Assembly: GCA_009767595.1 (NCBI GenBank)
Contig: VSDK01001399.1
Coordinates: 69,889 to 133,888 of the forward strand
DNA length: 64,000 nt
Source: Symbiodinium kawagutii
Taxonomy: Eukaryota > Sar > Dinophyceae > Suessiales > Symbiodiniaceae
Direction: 5' to 3'
In this document: piece after piece, positions 9,277 through 21,500 of the stretch
Numbering within the stretch: the stretch's first letter is position 1
How the letters are laid out: the number at the start of each line of letters is the position of its first letter
Translations under genes and position numbers: made by a program
The notes under the pieces: generated by a model
What the model saw: the letters and a program-made list of their open reading frames with translations, nothing else
Told to the model about the DNA's origin: nothing
Database searches by the model: none

Positions 9277-10680
9277 CTGAATTTTTGGATTTTCAAATGT
9301 AAATGCGTGACGCAATGGACTTATGCACGTGCTACATTCATGTTTGTTGCATTCATACATTTGTTTACGTAGCCTAGTGCTGGGAAAATGGTGCATGCAT
9401 GTGTACAGATAGAGGACATGCTATATGCATCAGATCTGTGCATGCTATATATGTATATTTATGTTTTGTTTTTTTCACATATGCATATATGTCTATCTTA
9501 GTATGATAGTATATATTTGTATTTGCCTATATGCTCGACATAGGCGTATACATACACGCATGTCGCTATGTGCAACATGCGTGCGCTTGCAGTATCACCT
9601 GTCGCAGAAATACGTGTATGTATACAGCCTAGTATAATAAGTATATTAGTGTATATATATAATAAATATGTTTAAATATACATGATATATTTATATTTAT
9701 ACATGAATAGTTCAGTATACTCAGTATACTATAATTTTGTATAGTTGCGCATATTTGTATATAAACAGTAAGAGGTATGTTAACAGTTTGTCAATGGTGA
9801 CCAATAGCTTAGTGTGATATATATATATACATATATGTGAATCAAACAGTTGATCATTTTGTCGTACAGACTTGGTTTTATATAACATGGTTGATGGTCA
9901 AACATTTCATATCATCTAATACTAGTAAACGATCAATGAATGTATATATAGATACATGTGCTAAGAGCTCATCATATGATGTATTAATTAATGAATGGTT
10001 AATTCTGAGGATCTCTCAACATGTATTGCATCCATTCGTATATTGTGTCCATCTATCCATATATACTATATAAATGAGTTACCTGGATGGTATGGAATCA
10101 TATTATATAGATCATGTATACAATTAATGGATGGTTTCTATCAAAATATTTGGATCATAATGGATCATTTATATACTATATAAATTAGTTACATGGATGG
10201 TATAGATCCATGTATACATTTTTCCAGCATTTTTTATGGTTTCTATCAAAATCGGTCGGCTTTTGACGTGTCGAGGCCTTGATGTTCCAAGGGCCAGGAA
10301 TCTGTGTGATGAACAAACCAGCAGGCGGGGTGGATCATAGCCAGTGAAGATGGTTAATCCAGGTCAATCATGGTGAATTCCTGGATAATTCACAGTCAAT
10401 CATGGTTAATTCATGGTTCGTTCATTGTCAGTCATGGTTGATTTATGATTAACAACCGCCTAATTCTCGGCAAACGATGGTCAATGGTGTTTCCCGCAAT
10501 GATGGTGGCTAAGATGGTTTGACCTTTCATACTGGTGACCAATGATTGATTAACGGTTCAACTTGGTTGATAAATGGCTCGTACTGGTTCATGAATGACG
10601 AAAATGATAGGTAATCAATGGTCAATATCGTTGACATTGGGGGAGAAATTATGAGACATACTTGTGACGTGAACATTTTT
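9277..10680. other. AT-rich spacer
   Basis: Long TATATA/GTATAC-rich stretch (9400-10220) followed by TGGTTAATTCATGG words. No exon seen. Confidence 0.5.
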
Positions 10681-10684
10681 CCAG

Positions 10685-10746
10685 GCCTTTCCGAACCAGA
10701 GGAAACCCTGGCATAGGCCGACAAGCAGACACAGAGCTTGTGAACG
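10685..10746 (+). CDS. Candidate short exon
   Basis: Acceptor ATTTTTCCAG/G and donor CG/GTGAGAAA are both good matches to splice consensus. Frame AFPNQRKPWHRPTSRHRACE is basic. Confidence 0.4.
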
Positions 10747-10940
10747 GTGAGAAAAAGCCCAGACCATTTTTTGGAAATGAACCCGGCAGCTAAAAATCAC
10801 ATTTTTTTCAAAAGGGAAACCATCCAAAAGTGCGAAGGGATTTTCCAGGGGTGAGGTTGCGAAAGGGTAAACATTCGTAGATTCTACTGGTGGGAAAGCC
10901 TTCTGCATCACAGAGGGTCTTGATTTCTCCCATTGTGTCT

Positions 10941-11049
10941 AAATGGTTGTTTCTCAAAATAGGGGAACCCCCAAATCATCTAGTTATGAACCATTTATAG
11001 TAATAAACCAACCATTTTTGGGGTACCCCCATTTTGAGAAACCACCAAA
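10941..11049. mobile_element. Family A hairpin element, copy 4
   Basis: AAATGGTTGTTTCTCAAAAT left end and ATTTTGAGAAACCACCAAAT right end; full-length copy with AATCATCTAGTTATGAACC interior. Confidence 0.85.
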
Positions 11050-11110
11050 TAGGACTTTAACACCATCATTGCAGTTGCTGGCTGGATTTCTTTCATCGAA
11101 GAAGTCTCAG

Positions 11111-11167
11111 GTTTTGAGTGCGGAGCCTTCACAAGTCGCGTCGCAAGCCCTGCAATGCCCTGCATGA
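11111..11167 (+). CDS. Candidate terminal exon
   Basis: Pyrimidine-rich tract ending GTCTCAG/G, then VLSAEPSQVASQALQCPA and a TGA stop. Lies between family A and family B elements. Confidence 0.35.
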   Translation, partial: VLSAEPSQVASQALQCPA

Positions 11168-11193
11168 CTCGATCGGTTTTGTTTATCATTCAT

Positions 11194-11310
11194 TTGGCTA
11201 TGGGTCAATATTAACTAACCAACTAATGGGGGATTTCCACCAACAATGATAAGGAAAACAATGGTTAACAGAGGGGAACCAGGGGTACAGGGTTTTGACC
11301 CACAGCCATC
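11194..11310. mobile_element. Family B hairpin element, copy 3
   Basis: TTGGCTATGGGTCAATATTA left end, TTTTGACCCACAGCCAT right end, full interior. Confidence 0.85.
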
Positions 11311-11404
11311 TCAGTAGCCAAAAATAGTATCAATGGCTGGGATGCAATATTTCTAGCTGAAAAAGAAAGGTGACACCAAACATTCATCTCTCCTTCTTTG
11401 CAAG

Positions 11405-11540
11405 CAACATCGCAACATCTCCAGAGTTGTAGATTCTCCGATGTTGCTTCCCATAGTCACAGCTAAACAGACAGGCAGAGCTGTCATACAGTGCCACTGT
11501 TTGCCTTTGCTCATGCGGAGGCAATTGGGTTCCTACATTC
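11405..11540 (+). CDS. Candidate exon, unknown protein
   Basis: Starts after CTTCTTTGCAAG. Frame contains SRVVDSPMLLPIVTAKQTG followed by RAVIQCHCLPLLMRRQL, partly hydrophobic. Donor possible at TTGG/GTTCC near 11530. Confidence 0.38.
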
Positions 11541-11952
11541 AGCTTACATCCTCCTGCATTTGATCAAGAAATACGTCAACCCAGGGTTCTGTCCCTAGTT
11601 TTGCTTTATTGCATAATTACTAATGTGCATATGTTTGATATCGATGTGTATGTGACGTCTAGTCACATTTTGCATGATTATACCCGTCCAATGAAAGTGG
11701 TTTGATGATATCATCAGTGTGCATCACCAGCAAACTGAAACATCCCTAATAGGTGCTGTAAATGGTCTGGCAGTTGAACATAGGGGACATTCTATCTACT
11801 CCAGGATGATCAATGGTAGATCCATGTGCATAAACTCTCTACATCTGATGATCAATTTCAATCTACAGTCTCAATTCTGAACCTGGTGTTTTATCAATAT
11901 GGATCTACCATCATCAAACAACTTTTTGAGAATGTTTGATATGCATGGATGA

Positions 11953-12061
11953 TATGGTTTTCTTAAAGCAGGGGAGCCCCAAAATTGATGGTTTACTACC
12001 ATAAATGGTCAATATCGCAGATGATAACTAGGGGGTCCCATGTTGTGAGAAGCACCCATAT
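11953..12061. mobile_element. Family A hairpin element, copy 5
   Basis: GATATGGTTTTCTTAAAG left end and TTGTGAGAAGCACCCATAT right end; moderately diverged. Confidence 0.7.
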
Positions 12062-12072
12062 CCCATGTAACG

Positions 12073-12153
12073 CGTTAAAGCTAATGTGATTCACTTCGAG
12101 CTCATGCCAGGCTGGACAGCATCCAGGGGTTCGCTTTCCCAGGCGCCGTAGCG
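12073..12153 (+). CDS. Candidate exon ending in TAG
   Basis: Frame NVIHFELMPGWTASRGSLS ending in TAG. Splice borders not clear. Confidence 0.25.
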
Positions 12154-12738
12154 AATGGTCAAAGAGTGGTTCATTATATCATGGTAACAAATGATGGTCT
12201 AATGATGGTTAAATGATGGCTAACAATGGTCTAATTATATACGGAAAGGTCTAATGATGGTTAACAATGGGTTGATGATATAAATCAATCGTTCACAAAA
12301 AGGTCAATGGTGACTTCAACAGTGATTCATTCTAACAGTGACTAAAGACTGGTTCGTGAATGGTCAAATATGGTCGACAATGGTCGGTTCATTGTTGACA
12401 GTGGTTAGTCAATGTCAAAGCATTGGTTAGTCAGTAGTTGCATTTCCCCAGCTAGTTGACGTTGTTGACTGGTGAAACGGGTGCTTGGAGAGAGTTTACA
12501 TGTCCAAAAATTGGTGCAAAGTTATCCATCATCATTTGCATTGCAGGCTTGAACAATTACAGGATAGCATCATCATCAAACCCGTAATTGAACTGATTTG
12601 TTCACCGGTAATACTAGTCTTATAGAGAACTTAAGGCTGGTTTCTTGGTTTGACCATTAGTAAAACGTCACAGGATAACTTATTCTAGTATTAACTCTTC
12701 CAGCACAGGTGACCATCCAAAATCAATCTCAACCATCA
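12154..12738. other. Degenerate TGGTCAATGATGG repeat spacer
   Basis: Many imperfect copies of AATGGTCTAATGATGGTTAA-like words; no gene seen. Confidence 0.5.
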
Positions 12739-12889
12739 TCAGCCAATATTGATCAACCACCATTGACCGCTATTTACGGGGGATTCTTCCCCATTATTTA
12801 GGCTATGCCGGCTGTGCCCCATTATTCTCCACGGTAGACGATGCAACATTCCCACAAAGGGTTCAGAACATCTAGAGGATCCCCCCCGA

Positions 12890-13200
12890 ATTGATGCTAA
12901 CGTTTCCATTGAACTTCCGGGAAAGATTTTCCCATCAATCCAGTGCAACAGGAACACGGCGACCAGTTCACCCTTGTTTTGCTGGAAATTTGACCCGTTA
13001 TTTGGGTCCAACATCAACCATGATGGATCGGCTCATCACGGGGCTCGGCTTGCCCACAACCAACCAACGTCGTTGGGTACTGCTCGGACTCCACCAGGCT
13101 GATGCTCAACGGCCATTGGGTTTGAAGGCGAGTCGCGGCACGGGGGTCACCACGGGGCAGCGTTCTCGGACAGGTTTTGGTGTTGAGAATTGGTTGGTTG
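12890..13200 (+). CDS. Candidate coding island, frame unresolved
   Basis: Several frames on both strands are open. + frames include NVSIELPGKIFPSIQC and RRWVLLGLHQADAQRPLG; the minus strand gives LVAVFLLHWIDGKIFPG. GC is raised in the right half. I cannot choose. Confidence 0.25.
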
Positions 13201-13310
13201 GTTCAATTACTTTGGTGGGATAATGATTATTTTGATTATTTTGTTTGGGGGGGTGTTATGTTGGTTCGGTGATGTTGGTTGGTTGTTGTGGTTGTCCTCT
13301 GGCATCGTTG

Positions 13311-13511
13311 ACCTTTCAAGATGTAAGGAATGACCAACCAATCCAGCAGAGAATGTACCTAGCGAAGTGTGACAAATTCCTGGAACAGTCACAGTCCACC
13401 AATCTGGGACAATCCTCCTCCTTGACATGGGAATTCCAACATTCTCCAAGCAACCGCACAGATCGAACACATGTCTTTTTGGCTGTTCACGGTGCGGGCA
13501 GAACCCAATAG
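13311..13511 (+). CDS. Candidate coding island, strand unresolved
   Basis: + frame includes QRMYLAKCDKFLEQSQS and ends in TAG; the minus strand is open over the same bases (FDLCGCLENVGIPMSRRR). Confidence 0.25.
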   Translation, partial: TFQDVRNDQPIQQRMYLAKCDKFLEQSQSTNLGQSSSLTWEFQHSPSNRTDRTHVFLAVHGAGRTQ

Positions 13512-13798
13512 TACCACTGCTGCTTGCATCCATTTGCATTGCATCTTCGTAAGTCAAAGAAGCGAGAAAGCAACGCGTCGTGATGACCGCAACTGCACAA
13601 CTCTGGCCTCATATGTTGCGAGTTACATTGTATATTCAATGGGAGATCTACGAAACTGCAAACCACCATCAATTTCGCCACAAAAACAGATTTTCCCCTG
13701 AACATATGGGATTGTCCATCAATAGCGTAGCCTATAGCTGGTTGGACAATGGCTATGAAACAAAGCTATTAACTATACCCTATTAACAATAAATTCAG

Positions 13799-13865
13799 GA
13801 GGGCAGAACTCATGGGACAGTCCGCAGGGAGGAGGGGGCTTGAGTCTAGACAGGGGCCCTTTCTG
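13799..13865 (+). CDS. Candidate exon flanked by 19-bp direct repeats
   Basis: Acceptor AATAAATTCAG/G and donor TTCTG/GTGAAGG. Frame AELMGQSAGRRGLESRQGPF. The 19-base word CTATTAACAATAAATTCAG ends at the acceptor (13780-13798) and recurs at 13886-13904, 20 bases past the donor. Confidence 0.4.
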
Positions 13866-14388
13866 GTGAAGGTGGAATAGATACTCTATTAACAATAAAT
13901 TCAGCAGATATTTCCCTTGGTTGTTCATAATCGGTGGTTGGTTTCCCTCTATGAACTGGCTATGAACTGGGATGGTCAGTGGGTACCACCATTGAACTTC
14001 GCCCAGTCATCGCAGCGACTTGACCCAGAGAGGGGCAGTCCTTGGGGGTGTGGTGGTTAGGATCAACTTGGGACTAAGCATCAAAGCACCACACATTAAG
14101 CGACCATTTTCTCTTGATTCTATAATCAAGTACTGTATTGTTTAACCAGTGACCAATTAATTATTTAAACATAGTTCAAAACATCTATATATTTTGTCAG
14201 GATCCTTTGGCCATTGACTGATTGGTGATGTTAACAATAGTCGAAATCATTGATCAACCATCAAAGATTGGTCAAACCATTGGTTGATCCCTATAGCTGC
14301 TAGTTGTTATCCCCTATTATTCACCATTAGCCATTGGCTGGATGGTTTATGGCTGCTCGTTGGTTTCACCATTAGCTAAGCATCAAAG

Positions 14389-14451
14389 CTCCACGCTCGC
14401 CATCGAGGATGTAATGTGCAGTGGTCGTTGGGGCCTCGCCCGGGGGCATTG
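14389..14451 (+). CDS. Candidate short exon
   Basis: Bounded by CATCAAAG acceptor and a strong ATTG/GTAAGG donor; exactly 21 codons, LHARHRGCNVQWSLGPRPGA. GC-rich. Confidence 0.4.
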
Positions 14452-14564
14452 GTAAGGCTGGGGGAGTTGAAAGCTAGGCTGGGGACGATGGTGGATGATA
14501 CGCCAGAGTAGCCAACAATAATGGCTCTATATAGCTACAACATATAAACCCTGGGGGGAACAAG

Positions 14565-14617
<53 letters not shown>
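14565..14617. repeat. GAT trinucleotide microsatellite
   Basis: About 17 uninterrupted TGA/GAT units. Confidence 0.9.
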
Positions 14618-14618
<1 letters not shown>

Positions 14619-15397
14619 GCAACCAATAGATGGTTAACACTTCAGGGGATGGTAAGAAACAACAGGTGATACAATAGTTTTTGATAATGATGCGGAGGAT
14701 GAGGCTGCTGAGGTTTGGGCTCCCAAGGCTGCTGAGATGATCATTGATGCCACTTGTCCCAGGATTGTTGCTACCATTCTCAATGTGTTTCCTTTGTCAT
14801 CAGCAGCAATATTTCTGCTTCCTGATGTTTGCTTGGTGATTTTCCAGAGATGATGGTGCAAAAATAAAAAAGTTTCACGGGTTTGTTACCTTGCCCTTTC
14901 GTGGTTACTTGTATTCCCATCATCAACATCATCAAATGAGGTGTTTTTGTTGTATTCCGGGCTGACTTTCTTATTAAGATCCCATTTGAAATTTTGTCTA
15001 TTGGTTTTTGGGAGTGGACCAACACCGAGATTGTGAAATAGGAAGTAATTGGAATCAACATCGATGAACATCCTCAAATTGAATGGATTCAATACCAGAA
15101 CCTGGAAAACTGTTCAATTTCCAAACTTGGCAGAAAAGCCGACTTTCCGCTCGTCGGGATGGTTCGACCGTTGGTTTTCATGAACGGACACCCCTTCCAA
15201 TCATGCCGGGTAGATCAAAGACATAACCCTTTGCATAAGAAGCACCAACCAGCAGAACCCAATCGAAAAGATTTGCTTCATAACGGTTTTTGACTTAGTG
15301 AATAAATTGAATTGATGGATTAGAGGTTTCAAGGCTTCAATCATGCTACTTGGTGCTTTACATTGATACCGTCTTTGTTGCTTGCGTTTGGTGAGTG

Positions 15398-15748
15398 CCT
15401 TTTTGGTGTCCTACAAACCGTCATGAACCACTCTTGACCATCACTGTCGTGGTGAGTATACCCCATGCTGAACGAGTATTTGAACGAACTCTTGTTGATG
15501 GGATGTCGCTCTTTGCCGAACATATTGAGGAGCAGCATGGAGCAGCCATTGCGAGTGGGAATGGCATGCGTTTACTCCAGAATCGCTCATCTTCCAAGTT
15601 GACCATCGACAGGTCATCAACCCTAAAATCAATGAAAACAACAAAGGAAGCGATAGAAAACCCTGTGGATCCTCCAGAAGATCACCTGGTTGGTGCTTTG
15701 ATTGACATTTGTATTCTCCTCAGTATTTTTTTACAAATGGCTGGTTGA
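15398..15748 (+). CDS. Candidate coding region, unknown protein
   Basis: Longest open frame in its neighbourhood. It includes HAERVFERTLVDGMSLFAEH then IEEQHGAAIASGNGMRLL, a lysine-rich middle and a hydrophobic tail GALIDICILLSIFLQMAG. The tail runs into a family G element and may be intron. Not recognised. Confidence 0.4.
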   Translation, partial: PFWCPTNRHEPLLTITVVVSIPHAERVFERTLVDGMSLFAEHIEEQHGAAIASGNGMRLLQNRSSSKLTIDRSSTLKSMKTTKEAIENPVDPPEDHLVGALIDICILLSIFLQMAG

Positions 15749-15785
15749 CAAATAATTTTTCAATAGGGGTTGAAACCACCAACCA
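15728..15785. mobile_element. Family G element, partial copy
   Basis: AATGGCTGGTTGACAAAT and the right end GGGGTTGAAACCACCAACCAG are shared with four other sites in the window. Confidence 0.55.
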
Positions 15786-15939
15786 GTCATTAGTTTTCAT
15801 GATCGTTGATACATGATCGTTCACCACCCTGTCAATTTGATCAGCATAGACACCTGACCAGCCAACGAACAATCAACCAGCCCATAGCTGGCAGATCCCC
15901 CGCTGGTGTTTCCAGCATCCAGTCGAGATTCACCAACAT

Positions 15940-16035
15940 CAACCAACATCAACCAACCAAACAGAACCAAACAACCAGCCAACCAACCAACAAACCAACC
16001 AACATCAACCAACTAACCAACCAACATCAACCAAG
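15940..16035. repeat. Degenerate CAACCAA microsatellite
   Basis: CATCAACCAACC and CCAACCAACCAA words in near-tandem array. Confidence 0.8.
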
Positions 16036-16082
16036 CTTAGTCATCAACCGAATCCAACCGTTGCAGAACCACCTACCACCCA

Positions 16083-16161
16083 CGGGGCCCCAGTGCGCTT
16101 CCACGGGACGGCGGTAGCCAAGGTGTCGAGCCCTTGTCAAGGCATCCCAGCGCGCCAGTAG
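16083..16161 (+). CDS. Candidate terminal exon
   Basis: GC-rich. Frame GAPVRFHGTAVAKVSSPCQG then IPARQ and TAG. Other + frames are also open. Confidence 0.3.
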
Positions 16162-16966
16162 GGGCAACCCAGCACCGGGAATGCCAGGGCCCACGTTGGG
16201 TGGTTGGTTGGTTGGTTGGATGGAGACGGCTCAGTCATGAGCCCTTCCCCATGGTAGAGGTCACATATCTCCCCTTCACGTGGATGTCGTAGCCTTTTCA
16301 CATACAACATGGGGAGCATGTAGAGTTTCATGTGGGAAGTGTGTAAGTAGTACGTACAGGAATTACGAAGGGAACAGAGGTAGGATAGAGGAAGTATATA
16401 TGTACGATGGAGAGATGTAGCGAGTAGGTATGATGGAAGTATGTACCTACTACTTTGGTGCAATATGAAAAACGAGGAACATAATGGACATACTTCATTG
16501 ACAAGGGTCTTGCTGATCCTTGTGGTCAGGACCTTCTGGTTGCACCCGATTTGCATAGGAAGTACTGAGTATGCTGTAGACATGATACTGGGACACCTGA
16601 GGGCCAGTTGTGGACATCCCAAGAGCCATCAAGGGCCTATAGCCTTTATTTGTGTTTTTGGCATGTCGACATCGGCGCGTACCATTCACAAGAAACATCG
16701 TGAAAGTGTTAAGATAAACTGGGTATTCCCAATAATATAATGGTTCTACCCTGTGATCTAAGCTGGAACAAAATGCACCGGATTTTTTCAGTAGAGAGTT
16801 CATCTTTACTTGTGGAATCGCTATTCGCCATTGGGATGCTAAATGACCACGGGGCAAGAAATGTCATTCTGGAATGATGACTGGAGGCACCTCCCGGTTA
16901 TAGGAACTTCGATACTCCCCCGGATTTGCTGTTTATGAAGCCCCGCCAACCACCAACGAAGATGGA

Positions 16967-17176
16967 TCACAGTGGTTGAGAACTACTATCCACAGGGAAT
17001 ATATCCTAATCTCACCCCCAAGGCTGGTCTATTGCAATAGTTTTCCTGAATCTATTGGTCTATTCCATCACAGTGGTTCAGAAATGTTAAGAACTACTAT
17101 CCACAGGGAATATATCCTAATCTCACCCCCAAGGCTGGTCTATTGCAATAGTTTTCCTGAATCTATTGGTCTATTC
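16967..17176. repeat. Tandem duplication, 111-bp period
   Basis: AACTACTATCCACAGGGAAT starts at 16981 and again at 17092. About 85 bases are identical between copies, so the duplication is recent. Confidence 0.9.
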
Positions 17177-17271
17177 CTAACCTAGCATCCAGTCCACATG
17201 GAACATCTCTTTGAAATATATGGGTTTCCCAGGGTTTCCATGGGTTTTCCAGTCGTTTTCCATGGGTTTCC

Positions 17272-17436
17272 ATGGCTTTCGTTCGGGTTCCGTCGTGCCG
17301 TTCTCCTGAAGAGGTTGGACGTTGGAAGTCGCTGCTCTCACCCGGTTGGGGCGTCCGGTGCCAGTGCCTTCCAGTGGAATGGGATCTCTTGAGAGGCACG
17401 AAAATAATCAACGCTTTTTTGATGGTTTTGTACTGA
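17272..17436 (+). CDS. Small ORF or exon, unknown protein
   Basis: ATG to TGA, 54 codons: MAFVRVPSCRSPEEVGRW, then SLLSPGWGVRCQCLPVEW and LLRGTK. The last ten codons are AT-rich and may be intron after a GC-rich exon. Confidence 0.33.
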   Translation: MAFVRVPSCRSPEEVGRWKSLLSPGWGVRCQCLPVEWDLLRGTKIINAFLMVLY

Positions 17437-17882
17437 TGTGTGATTGATTGTTAATTGATGGTTGATTGATTTTTCTCCGATGTTTTGATTGATTGTGAAC
17501 TGATGCTTAGCTGATGTTTAAGTGATAATGATGGTTGAGAAGCAACAACAAACAATCAACTGTTGCATTTCTTTATCAGTTTCTGTTTACTAATTTTGTT
17601 TCTTTTTTGAGTCTTTCTTGGCACTGAAACTTTTTGGCCAATGGTTTGTTGGCTTTCCGTGGATTGGATTGTGGGAGAGGGCTGGTTTTCCACCTGTTAC
17701 TCCTTCGCACAGGCTTATTGTTGTGGGTAAAATCCCTTTACGGCTTCACATTATCAACACTAATATGACTTTCATTCTAAACCGTTATTATCAATAAACG
17801 TCATTATATAAAACCAATGCTAGTAGCAAGCATCCCGACAGTGCAGTGTTGCACACTGCCCACGCACCCACGCACCGTACAG

Positions 17883-17965
17883 GGGACTGACATGGAGAAT
17901 TGGATAAGAAGCGGTCTGCGGCAGGCGCTAGCGAATCATATCAATTCTTCCCTCCTTATTTTGAG
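17883..17965 (+). CDS. Candidate exon, unknown protein
   Basis: CCGTACAG/GGG acceptor and TTGAG/GTTGG donor. Frame GTDMENWIRSGLRQALANH then INSSLLIL. Confidence 0.4.
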
Positions 17966-18480
17966 GTTGGTGCGCATGAATGATCATGTCATCAGTGATC
18001 ATAGATGCCACGATCATCAATGTTGCCAGATCTCTATGATCTGGAATTCTGCTGCTGAAATCCATTTGTTTCTGTTGAAAGTCCAGGTGCTTCTCAACAC
18101 TTTATCAACCAGCTTTTTAAATCTTTTTGACCCATTGATTGTTAATCAATCCCCACCTGGTTCATACTGATCATTGATTAATACCAATTATTCACTAATT
18201 TTTGTTAATCAATCCCCAAGAATACAAGCTTATAACCCATCAGCAACTCAGAATACAATCTGGTAAACGAACAAAACCATGGAAAATCAACATATTCTGA
18301 TGCTCACTAATACTCATATTAGTGCATACTAAAATACTCATTGATATTCTGGCAAAAACCGTTGTTAACTGATATTACTCATAGTAATAAGTTTTGGTGT
18401 CAATTAACCACCATTTGCAATCCTACCAAAGAAAACTTGTTAACTCATACTTTTCATACTAATGCTCATTAACAACCACC

Positions 18481-21027
18481 ATGTGCATCTTTGTTGGACC
18501 TCCGTTAGCCCCGGTGCGACGTCTGAGACGAGGTCCGATGACTTCAGGCCCTGCACTGCTGGTTCAAACCAGCTATGCCAGGCGCGGAGTATCTCAGCAC
18601 GTGGGTGGTGAAGGTTGGTGAGTGGTTAAGGTCGGTTGACTAGGTATCCTTAGATCCCTTGGGTGCTTGCCTGGTTGATGTTGGCTCATTTTGGTTGGCT
18701 GAATGTTGGTTGACATTGGTTGTGGTTGGTTGATGTCGGTTGACAAGTTGACATTGGTTGACATTGGTTGACATTGGTTGACATTGGGCGATGTGGGCTG
18801 TTGGCTGATGTTCGTTGACGTTGGTCGTGGTTGCTTGTGGTTGGTAGGTGTTGGTTGACATTGGTTGATGTTCATTTGTATTGCTTGATTTTTGTTTGAA
18901 ATTGATCGATGTTGGTTGATGTTGGTTTCTGCCCAGGAAGTGTGACGAGCAAAGCTTGGTTCACCAAGCCACAGGATGTCTATGACGGTAATCCGTGGCC
19001 ATCTTACCCCAGTGCATCCTGGTGGTCAGAACTGGAGCAGCAAGGGATGGCCATGTCTGGTCTGAAGGGGAACCCGCGGTGATGAGTGGCACCTGGAAAA
19101 AATCCATGGGACCTCGAGAGCCATCCGGGTGCCAAGCCATGACGGGTACCCAAGGGGCCCACTAAGGTGCCAATCATTTTAGAAATGGAAACCAGGCTGG
19201 TTGACTGGGGGCACCACTGACTGATATCGTGATTGATTGAATCTCCTGACACATCATGACTCATCATGATATTTCATCAATGGTTCCTCGTATGTAATTG
19301 ATCATTATCACGATACTGGTTCAAATGATGATCATCATATTTCATCATATCATCATATCATCATATATCATCATCCTTTCATCAATTACGATGTTTCAAG
19401 GATTTGCCGTTGCAGTTCGCCGCATTCGCTGTTGCGGAAATCTGACCGCGTCGGCAAGGCATCAACTCTCAAAGGCCTTCAAGACAGGTCGTGCGGTGCT
19501 GAGACATCAGCCATCGTGAAGCTGAGCTTAACAACGGCCACATCTCTAGTGGAAGCTGCACAGATGGATCGTTGCGGCCGTTGCTTATCAGCTGCTGTAC
19601 ATCAACAGTATCGATGTTGTTGCATAGGGTTGCTGATCAAGCATCCTCACACCATCACAATGCCACACTTGAAAGATACTACGACCATCTATTGAAATCC
19701 ATTACCCACCAGCTGGATCCAGCTGGTAGTTACCCAAATCATCTTCAAAGTTCCCTAAGTGCGGGGCCCCTGGTATTGTTGCCCCCTCCAAGCTGCCAGA
19801 CTTGGGCCCACGATGTCCCCCTCAGGAGTGGTGACCTATTCCTTAGCTTTGGTTCCGGGCAAAATGGATCTCCAGTGGGGCGCCTGAGTCAACCAGAAGA
19901 AAACGGCGGCCTTGCGTGGCCAGAAAGGGTCAGTATGAACTACCCAACCTTGGTGAAGCAGCTGGTTACTGGTGGGTCATAGAAGACAAGAACCAACAAG
20001 ACTAGGGGTACCAGCTATTTATGGAGAGCTGGGTCAGTGTTAAGGAACCAAAAAAGGGGTGAAGAACCTGACAGTTGGACTGGTCATTTGATGTGAACAG
20101 TTGGGGTACATGGGATTGTCCCGCAGCCCCCTGGGAGTGGAAATTCCCTGGCAGCTTTTTGAGATGATGGACCCGTGGATTTACCTGGGAAAAGTGGGTG
20201 GTTTTCTATTGCTAGATTAAACTACCAGGGTATGATGTGTGCTCTCTCTGAGCTGTGTATGTCCTGTGGACATGTATTTTTTTGTACATATTCTGGCATA
20301 ATAATGCATAGTATGGATACATTGGTATACATTACAGTACAGTATCGAACGGTGTCAAAACATGATCAAACAAATATTTCATCTCAAACATACAGATTCA
20401 GAGACATGACGACACATGCTTGGAGCTTCCATGGACCGATACCAAAAGAAATGGCCGCCCATGACTCGCAGATCTTGGAAAACCACCGTTGGTTGTGGAT
20501 CGACCATGTCACAACTCAGCTTGCTTCCAAGATGACCATTATGCGGCCCCGAAACGGTTTGTTGTCAACTTTTTGCTGATCAATACTGCTCTTCTCTTAC
20601 CTTCATTCTAGACAAATCCACCTGCAAAGCCATTGATTTGCACAGCACGTCGATGCTTTTTTGTCCCAGAAAGGTTGACTTCGAGTTGACGGAAGATCAC
20701 CAACACGAGACCGCAGCTGGCCAAACGGCTGTCGATCCAAGGCGAATTGTTGCTGGTTGCCAGCGACCCGATGGTATCACAGAGGCTCTGATGCGCGCGA
20801 TGGTCAGATGGGTTGTCCACATGGGCCTACGTCAATCCCGTGAACAGGAATGAGGTTGGTGACAGGTGGTGTCAAACAGCTTCAAGTGGTCGTTTTTGGT
20901 AGGAAATAAAGAGGTGCACTCCATGCCATCTGACAGTGAGCTCAATCAACTTTGCCATCCCCCCATGGATCAGCTGGTCTACAGATCATCATCGGCATCT
21001 CTGGAACATCTTGTCGCTCTTTCCTGA
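18481..21027 (+). CDS. Gene A, multi-exon gene of unknown function (most phases agree)
   Basis: Exons proposed: 18481-18613 (starts MCIFVGPPLAPVRRL), 18937-19078 (KAWFTKPQDVYDGNPWPSYP), 19401 to about 19608 (LLRKSDRVGKASTLKGLQD), an unresolved island at 19737-19975, 20396-20556 (MTTHAWSFHGPIPKEMAAHD), 20612-20839 (ELTEDHQHETAAGQTAVD) and 20912-21027 ending SASLEHLVALS and TGA. The leftover bases at each junction fit: 1+2, 2+1, later 1+2 and 1+2. The last two introns are 55 and 72 bases, GT...AG, the first with a TTCTCTTACCTTCATTCTAG acceptor. The link across 19.6-20.4 kb is not settled, so this could be two genes. No family recognised. Confidence 0.5.
18615..18930. repeat. Degenerate TTGGTTGACA repeat inside gene A intron
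   Basis: At least eight near-copies of TTGGTTGACATTGG between 18700 and 18860, fading on both sides. Fills the first intron of gene A. Confidence 0.8.
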
Positions 21028-21500
21028 AGCAATCCGAGAGACTAGCATTGGCTAGATGTGCAGTTTAAGCATCTGGATTCTCCGGTCATGTCCGTTTGAG
21101 CAGCATCAAAACCGGCTGCTGGTGGAGTACGACATGGGTGTTGATATTGTCTTAATTCTTAATGTTTCTTGCCCGGACTATGCAATCACGAATCCACAAC
21201 ATGCACTGATCACTACATATAGTATGTTATCACTTGGTATATTGTGCCATCCATGATAGTTCTTTACGATCCAGTATCATAGTATACTTATATCCATAAG
21301 AATTGGCAAGTATGAACCATATAATACATACTATATCCTTTTACTTATATCATAGTACCATGTAATTTGATTTGATTAAACCTGCATAGACATCACTGCA
21401 ACTATATTATACCATCATATACCATCAATTTTGATTATGTACCATCCACTACCATCATTGATTATACACCATCCGTAATACTTGGTCGCTATTGGTTGTG
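21028..21500. other. Probable 3' flank of gene A, AT-rich
   Basis: TATACCATCA words; no clear exon or polyadenylation signal. Confidence 0.4.

Noticed and set aside
16495..16857. 120-codon minus-strand frame, and overlapping 16137-16622
   Set aside because: No splice sites or recognised motif; open frames exist on both strands.
19737..19975. Single long exon of gene A (frame with GDLFLSFGSGQNGSPVG)
   Set aside because: Three frames compete and the implied introns would be under 40 bases; left as an unresolved island within gene A.
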